This document shows positions 21,216-32,345 of a stretch of 64,000 bases of DNA, one piece after another. The DNA lies in NCBI GenBank assembly GCA_903632075.3, contig CAHIKZ030005580.1, forward strand, positions 463,501 to 527,500, read 5' to 3'. Source of the stretch: Acanthosepion pharaonis. Lineage: Eukaryota > Mollusca > Cephalopoda > Sepiida > Sepiidae. A program made the position numbers and the translations under genes. Numbering within the stretch: position 1 is the first letter of the stretch; each line of letters starts with the position of its first letter. The notes beneath the pieces are model-generated. The model had not been told where the DNA came from. It was given only the letters and a program-made list of their open reading frames with translations, and made no database searches.

Positions 21216-22075
21216 ACTTTTATCGCAGAAATTCAGAGAGAAATAGAAGTATATCTTGGATTTTTTTTCAAGATTTGATATAAATAAAGTACTCATTACG
21301 AAAAAGTTTAACTTGCATATTAAAATCTGACATCTTATAGAAATTTGGGGCTGTGTATTTACTGCTAGATAGGTCAAACTTGTTATCAACCATTAATACC
21401 TTAGAAAGCGCACATCAATAGCCGCAAGGTATTTGAACTTTGAATATGTTGCGATCTTCAATCTGGCTTCCGAAAGCTTTGTATATTCACAGATGGGTAA
21501 GTTTGTTTGTTTGTTAGCAGGCCCATGAAATCGACAAAGGCCACAATAACTACTGCGCATCACCTTTCATCGTCCTAATGCATACTGCGACTTGCACAGC
21601 GTGACGTGATCGACTGCCGAGAGCGCATCGATCGCTATCAAATCACGAACAAAGACATTCAGCAAACACGGTGCAGCCATTATAAAGAGAACTTGAATTG
21701 TGTTGACAACACTGCAAAGTTACGTTTGAACAAGGGCAGCAATTTAAACAGCGCGCGTTATTGTAAATATCCATTCCCGCCCTTTGGTTTTGCAGACAGC
21801 CTTTTCAGAGGTGCCATTAGTGGGACGCCATTCCAAAGACAACGATAATAAGGAAACGAAACACTGCTATTATATAATCGCAAAAATTTACTTTGGTTGC
21901 TCTATTGCTGTTTATTCATAAATGCATGTATATTTTATACAAAATATTTCTTCGGATTAATATAATGGTAATTATGCGATTAGCCGTTCCCTTATAAGGA
22001 AATATTCGGTATTAATTTACCTAAGTATTAATATCGGTTCAAATATATAAAATCTGTCTCTCGAAATAGTTTTCC
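21216..22075. other. Unassigned; one weak open frame
   Basis: A frame at 21,606-21,848 (80 residues, Asn/Arg/Cys-containing) lies in a slightly GC-richer patch. I recognise no domain, and nothing nearby supports an exon. The rest is AT-rich. Confidence 0.3.
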
Positions 22076-22079
22076 CAGG

Positions 22080-22320
22080 AGAATAATTTTCCCAAGTCCA
22101 CTCATCGATCTTCCTAATATTCATGCGAATTTTCTTTCTAACCTTTTGTTTAAGGTAGTCACCATCTTCTCGGTGTCATTTCTTTTTCAATTTACATGTG
22201 CTATCCATTTCAGTGTTTGCCGGTTTTGGAAGTCTTCAAGTGATTTGTTTTTCTTTTTGCTATTGCTTTTTGCAAAAGTATTTGATATTCTGTAGCGTCA
22301 GTCAACCAGATTCGGAGAAG
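22080..22320 (-). pseudogene. RTE-like LINE C-terminal fragment (copy 2)
   Basis: The reverse complement aligns with 16,150-16,400 (shared GGAAGTCTTCAAGTGATTTG on the plus strand, TGATATTCTGTAGC). More diverged than copy 1, with insertions. Confidence 0.5.
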
Positions 22321-23630
22321 GAAAATCCTCTTCAAGATCCACAAGATTCAGTCGAGTGGATCTATTGTTTAATCAAGGCGGCTCAACCTTTTCGCGGAAA
22401 AAAACCCCCAAAAAATACAAAAACAAAACAAAAACAGTATAGCATGTTGAAAAACAGCTCCAAACTTAATAAATACAAAGCTTTATCGTGAAATTATGTT
22501 AATTTAAGGGGAAAGACCAAATTATTTTTATTCATTTAATTAAATTTTTTAATCCTCTCTTGCACGTTCGAAATTTTCGCTAAAAATCTTGTATTTTTGC
22601 GTTAGCGATTAACATACTATTCACTATTCGTGTTTTAGCGCCTTTTCTACGGTGAAAAACCCATTGATTTGGAAATTCTTGCAAAGATCAAATTATTGTC
22701 AGATTTTAATTAAACTTTCAGAACTTATTCACAGATGCATGAAATTATTTTTGAAATTTTCTTTTGGAAAATCTTCGTAAAAATATACTTTTTTATGTTA
22801 GCCCGTCCATTGACTTAATTTCATGAAATTTCGAGAAATTAAATTTTCATATGAAAATTGTTTTTTATTAATTAAAAGTAGGACACCTTAGAAAATGTAA
22901 ATCATTAATTTTTTCTTCAAACTACTACTCGTTTTCCATGCAAGAAAACTATGATATTATTTAAATAGAAAAGCTTTTAATTGTTTTTGTAAATAAGATT
23001 TATTAAGGACACTATTGTCTTAAAAAAAAAAATCGATGAATAATGAATTTTTACAAGAATTGTTTTAATTTATTTTAAATTTTAATTATAATAATTTATA
23101 ATATATAAATCTTTTAAAATTCTGCATTACTTTCATTAGGTTTGGTGATATTGTTTTGTAAGTGAAAACTATTTACTAGTCAAAAATTGAAAAGCTTAAT
23201 AAAAATAATTTTTCACCAAGATTTTAAAATAATTCTTTCACTTTTTTATACATATAAATTATTATATCACGTGCCCATTTTTGAAAGTATGGTCGATCAT
23301 ACACGACATAATCAGAAAATGAGAACGATGACTATTGTAAATTTAAAATCAACATTCCTAAAATTAGATTACGGAGAATATTTTCCAATATTTTTAGATT
23401 ACTTAGTACTTAAAAATGATATAAAAAGGCCAAAATGGGGAATGGGAAAAAAGACAGTGTTGTTCTGTCTTATATTTAAACTTAGCTAACCACAATCACT
23501 GACGCAAACATGCCACAATAATTCTAACAGCAAAACAACGCATTTTTACTTACCATTCTTACTACAACCACCATAATACCACATTGTCTCTATGAAAAAC
23601 CTAACTAGTCCTCATATGTACAATTTAAGT
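22321..23630. other. No recognised feature; very AT-rich
   Basis: Runs of A and T with short frames. Direct pattern reading shows no repeat family or gene. A frame at 23,187-23,489 is probably chance. Confidence 0.4.
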
Positions 23631-23639
23631 CTGTAGGGG

Positions 23640-23755
23640 AAGGAGGGGAATAAAACAATAATTTAACGAACAATTACCATGAAAGTATTTATAGAAAAAA
23701 CACAGAGAGGCAACGTTACGGTAGCTGAAAAGTGACCAATAATATTGCTGATGGT
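23640..23755 (-). pseudogene. LINE A fragment
   Basis: AAAGTATTTATAGAAAAAAC, ACGTTACGGTAGCTG and CAATAATATTGC align with LINE A at 18,290-18,390 (minus strand). Only ~110 bases are traceable. Confidence 0.45.
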
Positions 23756-24254
23756 TACATGGTTTTAAGTTATTTCTAATCTAACTTTTAATGACGCCAG
23801 TGAAATGAGGATATCGATTAATGACAAAAAAATACATCAGAAGATATCGATACATTGGGGAATCTAGAATAATCGGAAAATATATTTAAAGACTCCCGAG
23901 GAAAAGTAACAAAAAAAAAAAAAAAAAAACACTTCAAAAAATAAAAAGGAACTTAATGAAATATACTATGATGATTTCTATGTAATTGTTATTAATTTAT
24001 TAATTGTATTAATAGAAAGTTCTATTGGGGATAAAGTGTCGGATTAGTTCTAATTGGAATTATAAACCATGAAGAATCCAACAGGAAACAACTCCCCAAA
24101 TCTATCAATTAAAAACCAAAGCAGAATATGAACTTTAGCTTAAGGTGTCACTCAGTCTAAGACAAAGAATACTCGGAATTATAAACATTCCAGGAAGCAA
24201 CGTGTCCATTCAACTATTTCACAAGAATGGATTGTTGTTTGCAGATACTAAAAA

Positions 24255-24420
24255 TAAGTCCGTGAAGGATGTTGTGGTGAAATGAATGAGAACTCGGAGA
24301 GCCGAGTTCGAATACCAGTCGAGTTTGTTAGATTCATTTACGCACAAATACTCTTGGAAAAGATATGAATCCATCTCTCCTCCTCCTCCCATATATGGGT
24401 TAAATAGCAAGAGAGACTGT
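24255..24420 (+). mobile_element. 5S-tRNA composite SINE family, body
   Basis: GGAGAGCCGAGTTCGAATAC (a good B-box), ACGCACAAATACTCTTGG, ATGAATCCATCTCTCCTC and CATATATGGGTTAAATAGCA. One of the better B-boxes in the family; the 5S head is lost. Confidence 0.7.
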
Positions 24421-24539
24421 GTTCTTTAGCTTCGGTTGGCAACCAGTCTACCGTAGGAAGAAATGGCAACCTACTGCAGGAAAAAATATTCTGCCTCGTC
24501 AGTCACATTGATCTTTTGATAAAAGATCAATCAAACCTT

Positions 24540-24960
24540 AGTAGAAAGCATTTATAATATAAAATCTGGATAGAAATCATTTATATATCTCACACCAGTG
24601 ATTTTCTGGGATTGCTATGAATGCCCTGAATAGAAAGGTTTAGACAATAAAATAAATTATCAAATCATTCTATGGAACATAACAATAAATATTCGCTATA
24701 TGAAAAACGAGAAATGTTTTTAAAGGAAGGGCGTGTCTTTACACGGTATTTATTCAACCTTTACAGTGAAGCAACCCTGAAAGACCTATAAATCCTAAAA
24801 GTATTCTTTATTGACGACTACGAAAAGGAATCCTTTTAGAAATTCAAGAAAGGTGTACCGTTATGTGATATATGTCCCCTTAAACGGCAGTCAATACTAG
24901 ACAATCTCCTCAAAGATGAAGAAGAGACTTGATCAACTGTTGTAGAGTAGCTAGCACCCC
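24540..24960 (+). pseudogene. LINE D RT fragment, copy without SINE
   Basis: Aligns over most of its length with 25,600-26,140 (shared GAAAGGTTTA, ATATTCGCTATAT, TATTTATTC, TTCTTTATTGACGAC, TTATGTGATATATGTCC, GAGACTTGATCAAC). In LINE D this region corresponds to the RT block containing the RQGC motif, here badly decayed. At TATGTCCCCTTAAACGGCAG it runs straight through the point where the other copy holds a SINE, so it is a natural pre-insertion site. Confidence 0.7.
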
Positions 24961-25224
24961 TTCAGCACTCTAAAAGATGGACTGGCTCATAGCCTTAAAT
25001 AGACTCTGATTAAGGATTTCAACAGTTGATTGATAAGTTGACACTAAACTGATTAATGTTCAGACTGATCTTTCTTCGTTTGGCTATACAGCATTTGACC
25101 CTCTTCTATACCTTGTAAGTTGTCTTGTTAATTGTTTTGTAACTTATTGTTCTGTGTTTTTTGTATGTATGAATAAATAAATAAAGCACTCATTCTTCTC
25201 TGTATATAATTAACCTCGCGATAC

Positions 25225-25315
25225 ATCAACAGAAATGTTGTTCTATAGAAAGATGCTGATGACACCATAGACTGAACATGTGAACAAGAACGAAATTTTG
25301 TTGAAAATGCCCAAG
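25225..25315 (+). pseudogene. LINE D FYRRMLR-block fragment
   Basis: Encodes LFYRKMLMTP and, after a stop, TEHVNKNEILLKM, the LINE D C-terminal block (compare 26,148-26,220). Confidence 0.6.
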
Positions 25316-25599
25316 CGTGTATCACGTGTGACACTTAACTGAACTGACTGAAGGATAACTGCTTTAAAAATATATATATGCCATCGAAACGCGAAAAGAT
25401 TTGCTTAACAGATTTATTAGAGAATTACAAAGTAGGATTTGCATTACCAATTCTGCTTTCACGATCTGCATATTGATTTCCATAACGATCGAAAGAAGCA
25501 TCAATAAATAAAAAAAATGTGGGAAGATATTGAATTAATTGTCCCTAAAAAATTATGCAAGTATAACTTTTTAAACCGAAAGGAAAGATGTAAAGATGT

Positions 25600-26590
25600 A
25601 ATCAATCGACCCTGGATAGAAATCAATTTATAAATCTCACACCAGTGTTTTGTTTTTCTTCTTTTTTCTTCTGGTATCGCTATCAGTGCCCCTAATAGAA
25701 AGGTTTAAACGAAAAAAAATCATTTAATTCAGTATAACAATAAATATTCGCTATATACAAAAGGAGAAAGGGGTTTGAGGCAAGGGTGTGTCTCCTCGCA
25801 GTATTTATTCTGCCTTTACAGTAAAGCAACCCTGATATACCTAGAAGTTCCTACAGTATTCTTTATTGACGACCAAGAGAAGGAATCCTGTTTGGAATTC
25901 AAGAAAGGTGTACTGTTATGTGATATATGTCCTCTTATACGGAAAGGGTGTACCTCGAGGCGGTGTAATGGTTAGCAAGCTTCTCCCGATAGAACAATTA
26001 CGACTAACTAGTGGGTTAGATCCTCACTGGGTGCCCTCTATTTTCGGCTTTGTGTGACACCTAAGCTACAGAAAATCGCAGTCCTCTTATACGTCAGAGA
26101 ATACTGGACAATCTCCATGAATATGAAGGAGAGACTTGATCAACAGAAATGTGGTTCTACAGAAGGATACTGAGAATGCCATGGACTGAACACGTGAGCA
26201 AGAACGAAGCTTTATAGAAAATGAAAACAAAAAGGGAGACTTGTAGGAAGAGACAGATGAAATTTCTAGAGTACATAATGAGAAAAGAAGGCTTTGAAAA
26301 TCTGATACTTACATGGAGGATTGAAAGCAAGTGAGGCAAATGAAAAGTAAAAGTAAATGAATGGCGAGGCAGGGTTTGGGCGAAATAAACAAAAAATGAA
26401 AATATATTAACAACAACAAGGCAGAAGAAGAATTGGCGATCCCAAATTGCCAACGCCCTGAGGGGACACGGTATATAAGCAGGAGATTTAATATATACCT
26501 ATATTAGAACATCATCATTCGGGCTTAGGATTCCGTAAAACATTTCAGTAACATGAAGAGCAACTAACAGACATATTGTAAACTAAAATA
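25600..26590 (+). pseudogene. LINE D: RT fragment joined to C-terminal part, SINE-bearing copy
   Basis: The first part encodes RQGCVSSQYLFCLYS, a decayed form of the RT block RQGCxLSPxLFxLY of RTE-like LINEs, then FIDDQEKESCLEFKKG. It is interrupted by a SINE (25,942-26,080). After TTGATCAACAGAAATG it jumps to the C-terminal block FYRRMLRMPWTEHVSKNEAL, then KRQMKFLEYIMRKEGFENLI, which implies an internal deletion of the YADD region. The 3' part continues through AATTGGCGATCCCAAATTGC and ATTAGAACATCATCATTCGG. Confidence 0.75.
25942..26080 (+). mobile_element. tRNA-derived SINE (~139 bp) with 13-bp target duplication
   Basis: Flanked by GTCCTCTTATACG at 25,929-25,941 and 26,081-26,093. It contains an A-box-like GCGGTGTAATGGTTAGCA, a B-box-like GGGTTAGATCCTCACTGGG and the tail ACACCTAAGCTACAGAAAAT. 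The same family, also with a 13-bp duplication, is at 61,078-61,217. A polymerase III transcript mobilised by a LINE is the expected mode. The homologous LINE D copy at 24,880 lacks it. Confidence 0.85.
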
Positions 26591-26899
26591 CGCTCTCCGA
26601 ATTATTTTGCATAATTCAAATATATTCTATAGGTTTAATGGCTGGAAAATGTCATTAACTATTTCAAGAAATGGAACGACGTGCCGATAAAGTTTGTCGA
26701 AAATAGCAAAGAAAGTTACGGCCGAATATATTATCATTAAAATAGGCTTAAATATTTAATTTTGAATATATATTTGCTCGTTTAACGTTGCAAATGATTT
26801 ATGCTAATGTCGGACTGATTCGAAATTTACTGAACAAATGACATAAATAAACAGTTAAAATCAGGAATAAACTAAAAGTCACCTTGTAACCGAGATGGA

Positions 26900-27497
26900 G
26901 AAGACAGGCGACGTTCTTGGTATCAGACCATCACATAAGTAAAGGCAACAATCTAAGAGCAAGATAAAATAGTTACAATTCTAAAATAACCAATTGACAA
27001 TACATGTAATCAAGCTATCCCATAAGTAATGTCTGAAATCTAATATCATAATAAAATAGACACACTTCTAAAATTAATAAATGTTAACAATGCATGCTAT
27101 CAGCCATCCCATATTTAATTTTCAAAAACTAATAGTAAGACAAAATTGTCACACTTCTAAAATAATTAAATGATAACAATGCCTGCCATCAGGCCATCCC
27201 ATAAGTAATGTGATAAATAATAGCAAGACATAAAAATCGCTCTTCTAAAATATTTTAATGATAACTTTACATGCTATCAGACGATCCCATAGATAATATA
27301 ACCACATATCTAAACAATTACATTTCTAAAATAATGAAATGACAATGCATGCTATTAGATATATCCTATAAGTAACGTCAGAAATATAGTAATAAAACCA
27401 AATAATCACCCCTCTAAAATAATTAAATGAGAACAATACATGTTATCAGGCCATCCCATAATTAATATTCGAATTCTAATATCTAAACAAAATAGTT
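26900..27497 (+). repeat. ~90-bp satellite, left block
   Basis: About seven diverged units with the consensus words TGCTATCAGGCCATCCCATA, AGTAATGTCYGAAATCTAAT, AAAATAGTCACACTTCTAAA and TAATTAAATGATAACAATGC. Unit starts are spaced about 80-95 bp. The array continues on the other side of an LTR insertion. Confidence 0.85.
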
Positions 27498-28251
27498 TGT
27501 AGTGGACGCCTACGTACACCACGCCCACAAATTACTCAACAGTAATTGGACGGAAAATAAACAATACCTTTTGTACAGACAATTTACTCATCGCACGAGC
27601 CACATAAAAATTTCTCGTGTTTTTGTTTCACCAAACTAGCTATAGAAAAAAAAAATCAACGTTTGCTCGATTTTTGGCCAATCACATTAAATGACACTTT
27701 CTTCAATATCCTTCCCGCGCTCGTTCCTGGAGCCACCTTACATCTATAAAAGTAGAAATTAAAGAAATAACTTCAGTAGATTATAAATTTCCACAACCTA
27801 AACCACGTACGTGTATATTCAATTTTCTACACACGAACACACACAGATATAAACTACACTCACACAACACAGTGTACTGTTTGTTTTCAAGCCAAGTGAA
27901 CTATTCGAACTACATCATTCTTCTGCACAAGTATTTCAACTTTTAAACTCAAACATCAATCATTCTAATACAACCAACAAATTTAAACAAGAGACATTAT
28001 TACAACATACATTTGTTTTTCACACAATGCAAGGTAAAACCACTTCGTGTGACTTAATCTTTATTGTTGTTAACGGAATTATATGTATATGCTTGTTTCA
28101 ATACATGTTTACTTGTTGATTTTCATTGATCTCTCGTCTTTCATTTTCGTGTTTTCTTTACAAATTTAAAGTGGAGTGTTAATGTAAAAACGCAACCTTG
28201 ACCAAAAACCCTTCTGATTCTTTTCTAACCAACACCATTAACTACCCCACA
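27498..28251 (+). mobile_element. Solo LTR, 754 bp, inserted in the satellite
   Basis: Starts TGTAGTGGACGCC and ends ACTACCCCACA. Perfect AGTT duplications flank it (27,494-27,497 and 28,252-28,255). Removing it and one AGTT gives CAAAATAGTTACTTCTAAAA, which fits the satellite consensus, so both borders are secure. A CCAAT box at 27,678-27,682 and CTATAAAAG at 27,744-27,752 form a promoter at normal spacing. CAAGGTAAAA near 28,030 could be a splice donor. No internal coding region is present. Confidence 0.85.
27678..27752 (+). promoter_or_regulatory. LTR promoter: CCAAT plus TATA
   Basis: GGCCAATCAC lies about 65 bases upstream of ATCTATAAAAGTAG, both inside the solo LTR. The orientation agrees with the TG...CA reading. 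Activity is unknown. Confidence 0.55.
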
Positions 28252-28890
28252 AGTTACTTCTAAAATGATTAAATAATTGGACATGATATCAGGCGATTCT
28301 ATAAGTAATGGTCGATATTTTATAGGACTACAAGATAGTCACACTTCTAAGATAATTAAATGATAACGATGCATGCTATCAGCCCTACCCTTATGTAGTT
28401 TCCGAAATCTAATAACAATAAAAAATTCTCACACTTTTAAAATAATTAAATGATTTCAATGCCTACTATCAGACCATCCGATAAGTAATATGGAAATCTA
28501 ATTGCATGTCAAAATTGTCACACTTCTAAAAAAATTGAATAAAAAGAATACATGTTATCAGGCCATAAAATTAGTTATGTCTGAAATCTTATAGCCAATC
28601 AAAATAGTCAAACTCCTGAAATAATTTAATTATAACGATACATGCTCTCAGACCATACCATATGCAATGTCCGAAATCTAATAGCAAGATAAAATATACA
28701 AACTTCTGAAATAATTAATGATAACAATGCATTCTATCAGTCTATCAGTCCATCCCATAAGTAATGTCCGAAACCTAATAACATAACAGTCACACTTGTA
28801 AAAGAACTAAATGATAACAATACATGCTATCTTGGCATCCCATAAGTAATATCCGTAATCTACTAGCAAGACAAGATACTCACACTTCTG
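28252..28890 (+). repeat. ~90-bp satellite, right block
   Basis: About seven further units of the array that starts at 26,900 (repeated CTATCAG and CCATCCCATAAGTAATG words). The last unit ends near CAAGATACTCACACTTCTGA; then sequence changes to a (CT)n run near 28,955. Confidence 0.85.
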
Positions 28891-28989
28891 AGAATCAGAA
28901 AGAGGGAGCCTAAATCTCTTGGACACATAATGAGGAACAATGGTTTATCAAACTTATCTCTCTCTCTCTCTGCAGCAAAAAAGAAAAAA

Positions 28990-29620
28990 AGAAGGTCCAC
29001 TATGTTGTGCTAGACAATTTTTCTCGCCATAATCTATCTTACATATCTATATTGTCTACCATTAGACCTCGCGTTAAATATTGCTACCACATCTGGTCTG
29101 GTGCTTCTGCTGTATATTTAAAGATTCTTGACAAAATCGAAAGAACAATCTGGAAAGTTATTGGTCTTGACCTGGCATCTCGGCTTCAGTCCGTTTCCCA
29201 TAACTGTAACGTAATTTCCATCTAACTTTTCTATAAATATTTTCATGGTAATTTTTCTGATGAAATCAACTCCATCGTACCTAGATTTTATGAATTTAAG
29301 CATAGTTTTAAATTGGTGGTAAGGTCACATCAATATACAGTTGAAGTGGTTAGATGTAGCCGTAAGTTTTATGATAAAACGTTATTCTATCGCACTTCTC
29401 GCTTGTGGGATATCTCTTCTTGCTTCTTGCTTCTCAGTCAAGTTTGATCTTCAAAAATTTAAATGCAATGCCGATCGTTATCGTCTTCTGAAATCTTGTT
29501 CTTTTATTGCCCTCTTTCTTTAATAGTAGATTTTTGTCAAATATTTTCTATCACTCTTGCGTCCTAGGGGCTTTATTGCCTTGCTTGAGGTAAAATGTTT
29601 AAAAAAAAAGAAACAACGGA
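28990..29620 (+). pseudogene. LINE A C-terminal part and 3' end
   Basis: Encodes STIRPRVKYCYHIWSGASAV, LKILDKIERTIWKVIGLDLA, after a break FYKYFHGNFSDEI, then VVRCSRKFYDKTLFYRTSRL and FDLQKFKCNADRYRLL. Two or three frameshifts and a stop. It ends TTATTGCCTTGCTTGAGG plus an A-rich tail. One of the least decayed LINE A relics here. Confidence 0.8.
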
Positions 29621-29699
29621 ACAGAAAATGTAATCTTTGGTAGTATGCATAAATTATAAAAATTAACAATCATAATAAAGAAAATATATTACAAAGAGC

Positions 29700-30020
29700 G
29701 AACAAATACATAAGCATAGTTTTAAATTGGTCAGTATACAGTTGAAGTGGTGAGATGCAACCGTAGGTTCTATGCTAACAGTTTCTTCTATCGCGCTTCT
29801 TGTTTGTGAAATTTTTTCCGGCTTCTTGCTTTCCAATCAACTTTGAGCTTCAAAAATTTAAATGTAATGTCTATCGTTATCTTTATGTCTTCTTAATTCC
29901 TATTCTTTTATTGTTCTCTTTCTCTAACTGTTGCTTATTTTCTTATATTCCTGAAAATTTAGTAACCCCTTGCGTCCAAATGGTTTTATAATCTTAATTG
30001 TGGTGAAATGATTGCAAAAA
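29700..30020 (+). pseudogene. LINE A 3' end, second copy
   Basis: Repeats the last ~320 bases of the previous copy: TACAGTTGAAGTGGTGAGAT, CAACCGTAGGTTCTATGCTA, FELQKFKCNVYRY, and the terminus CTTAATTGTGGTGAAATG. Either a separate insertion or a partial tandem duplication. Confidence 0.75.
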
Positions 30021-31000
30021 CTTCTGAGAACTTCACTTATATTTATATTTTCATTCCGAAATTAATTTACCGAGAGTAATTAAATACTAGATGCTTTTTA
30101 GTTCTCACATATGAGGTTGAGTCAGTAATATTTTGCGTTTTGGGGAATCAATTGTAATGGCGAATGTATCATCGTAACTAAGCGTTCCCTATATTTCAGG
30201 CGATGAAACATTAGTTATCTACTTCAATGTTCAATGAAAAATACAGTAGACTGACAGGGATAAATCTCTCTTAACAACCATAAAAGCTGTTCTCTATCGT
30301 AAAAAAAGGTAATCCTGTCCGTTGGGGAGGGGATTAGCAAGAATTATTCATTTAGAGTTCATTAGACGTAACAGAAGAATACAATACATATTTATACGTT
30401 CAAAAACTGCAATGAGTTCATAACAGTCTGGTCGAAAAGCGCCCGGCATTCGTCAAAAGAAAAATGCTGTTGTTCCCAATGGCAACGAATTGTCGCATGC
30501 CGCATAAATAATGCACGAAAAATATTCATCTGCATTTCCACCGATCGAATAATACCGTTTATGTCCGCTGCAAAAAGCTTTGATACAGTAACTTTTAATT
30601 AAATTCGATTCAAGAGTTTATCGGTAACATATTCACATCAAAACCAGCGGAGTTTTATTAAAAAATCTATCAACATCTTGTTTGATAATTTTCAAAAAAG
30701 TAACTGGAATTAATCGTAAAAATTTAATTGAATAAAAACTACTTATAAGCGAAAACGGATATTAGTTATGATTCATATGACTAATAGTTTAACCAAATTA
30801 GAAAATATAGAAATGCTAAAACGAAACCGACGGTTATCAAAGGTAAAACAAATATTAAACTTTTATTTATATCTCATAATTTTTACTTTAATCTTAAATG
30901 TAATTGCCGTGATCGTTTCTAAAACCCAGAACTTTAGTAATGAGTTCAAATATCATGAATTATCTATACTCTTATTTTCATAATCATTACTCATTCCCGT
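30021..31000. other. No recognised feature
   Basis: AT-rich. A 71-residue frame at 30,768-30,983 has a hydrophobic stretch but no family resemblance. I see no repeats. Confidence 0.4.
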
Positions 31001-31005
31001 CTATA

Positions 31006-31430
31006 CAGGGTGGGCCAAAAGTAACCTTACATTTAACAGGAATGCAATTTGAGTTTTATAAAAACATTTTATTACATTTATATTTATTTGTAAAAATCAT
31101 ATTTGTTTAAAACTGTTTACATACAATTGTTAAACACTTTGCTTACATTTTTTAGCAATTTTAATCTCTTTTGCTCAAAAATGTCCTTCAACAATGCAAT
31201 ATTTACAGCACAACACAAATCCCGATCTACCAAAAAAGAAATCCATTGGTGTTAGGTCAAGTGAACGTGGCTCTATTCGATGTTACCCCTTCTTCCGAAC
31301 AAGCGCCGTTCAAAGGTTTGATTAAGGTAGTCCCTTGCTGCCGAAGCATAATGGGAAAGTGCTCCATCTTGCTGAAAGAACATTTCAGCAAAGGTAGATC
31401 TAAAACATTGAAAAAATAGTGAAATAACTC
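31006..31430 (-). pseudogene. Mariner-like transposase relic with left terminus
   Basis: The terminus TACAGGGTGGGCCAAAAGTA at 31,004-31,023 is typical of mariner-type ends, with TA at the border. On the minus strand around 31,390-31,275 a frame reads AEMFFQQDGALSHYASAARD then YLNQTFERRLFGRRGNIE and a stop. In another frame SLDLTPMDFFFG follows. These are the second catalytic Asp block (FQQDGAxxHYA) and the SPDLTPLDFFLWG block of an IS630/Tc1/mariner-type DDE transposase, separated by a stop and a frameshift. No matching right terminus was found up to 32,100. Confidence 0.75.
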
Positions 31431-32155
31431 TAAGCCTACTTTCGGTCTACCTTGTGAAAATCGAACAATTCCGTTCAGTCTCGTAACTCCCGTTTGAAAT
31501 CGGTGTGTGATGAGATCGATTCACCCAATATCGGCATTGACCCACGAAAACGTAAGTAAAATATCCTTCTTGTAACATAAAATATTCATTATATATTTAT
31601 TATCCAAATGAATATTCACTATTCGGCTGTGTTATTCAATTTATGAAGCGTTGATACAACAATTATCAGCATTACAACAACATAAAGAAATTGGGAGGTT
31701 ACAGCCGAATACTCCTAAAAGACTGAAAAGCAATTAAGCTTTTTATCAACAGGCATGACCATGTGATAGTAGACAGCTGTTACTTCCTTAAAAGAAACCG
31801 AAACGTTTAAAATATATTTGCCAAACTGCGATCTCTGTTGTGAATCGAATCAATCGATACGGAAAGGAGACCACCGTGTTTCACTAGAGCTCGTTCTACT
31901 TTCTGTTTCAGAATGCATAGCCTAGCCAAAAAGAAACGGGAAAATTGATGTTGTGTTCGGAACTTCGATGACCCGAACTAAATTAAGTGGGCGTGGTTTG
32001 AACGTATGGGCGTGGTTTGAACGTTGCTGGCGGGAAATACAGACAGTGATGAGTTGTCTTTGCTTAATTTTTAAATGGTGACCGAAAAACGGTCCAACAC
32101 TCCCACTACGTTTTCAATACTCTAGATGATAGCACATCCCCTTCTTCCTCACCTA
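31431..32155. other. Mostly unassigned; GGGCGTGG direct repeat
   Basis: The words GGGCGTGGTTTGAACG occur twice in a row at about 31,988-32,022, followed by TTGCTGGCGGGAAA, a GC-richer island in AT-rich surroundings. Some of 31,430-31,560 may be more of the mariner relic. No gene. Confidence 0.35.
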
Positions 32156-32177
32156 GATGCATTCTTTGTGGCTTCTC

Positions 32178-32225
32178 TCTCTCTCCCTCTCTCCCTCTCT
32201 CTCTCCCTCTCCCTCTATCTCTCTC
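32178..32225 (+). repeat. (CT)n microsatellite
   Basis: CTCTCTCTCCCT units directly before the 5S-like sequence. Confidence 0.9.
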
Positions 32226-32229
32226 CAAC

Positions 32230-32345
32230 GCTTACGACCATATCACGTTGAAACACCGGTCCCATATGATCACCGAAGTTAAGCAACGTCGAGCCTGCTC
32301 AGTATCTAGATGGTTGACCTATAGGGCATACCAGGTGCTAGTGAT
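32230..32345 (+). ncRNA. 5S rRNA-derived head of a composite SINE (not a functional 5S gene)
   Basis: Nearly complete 5S rRNA likeness: GCTTACGACCATATCACG at the 5' end, CACCGGTCCCATATGATC, the internal control region GATCACCGAAGTTAAGCAAC, GTCGAGCCTGCTCAGTATCT, TAGATGGTTGACC and the end GGGCATACCAGGTGCTAG. Several positions differ from animal 5S (for example CTGCTC for CTGGTT). It runs directly into the SINE body instead of a T-run terminator. The internal control region would supply the polymerase III promoter. Confidence 0.85.

Noticed and set aside
26900..28890. CRISPR-like array of ~90-bp repeats
   Set aside because: Units are contiguous and diverged along their whole length with no alternating unique spacers, and the genome is eukaryotic.
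31988..32100. Possible LTR around the GGGCGTGGTTTGAACG direct repeat
   Set aside because: TG...CA ends can be proposed (TGTTCGG to GTCCAACA), but no target duplication was found, so no element is called.
32230..32345. Functional 5S rRNA gene
   Set aside because: Several changes from the conserved 5S sequence, no T-run terminator, and direct continuation into a SINE body shared with other copies.
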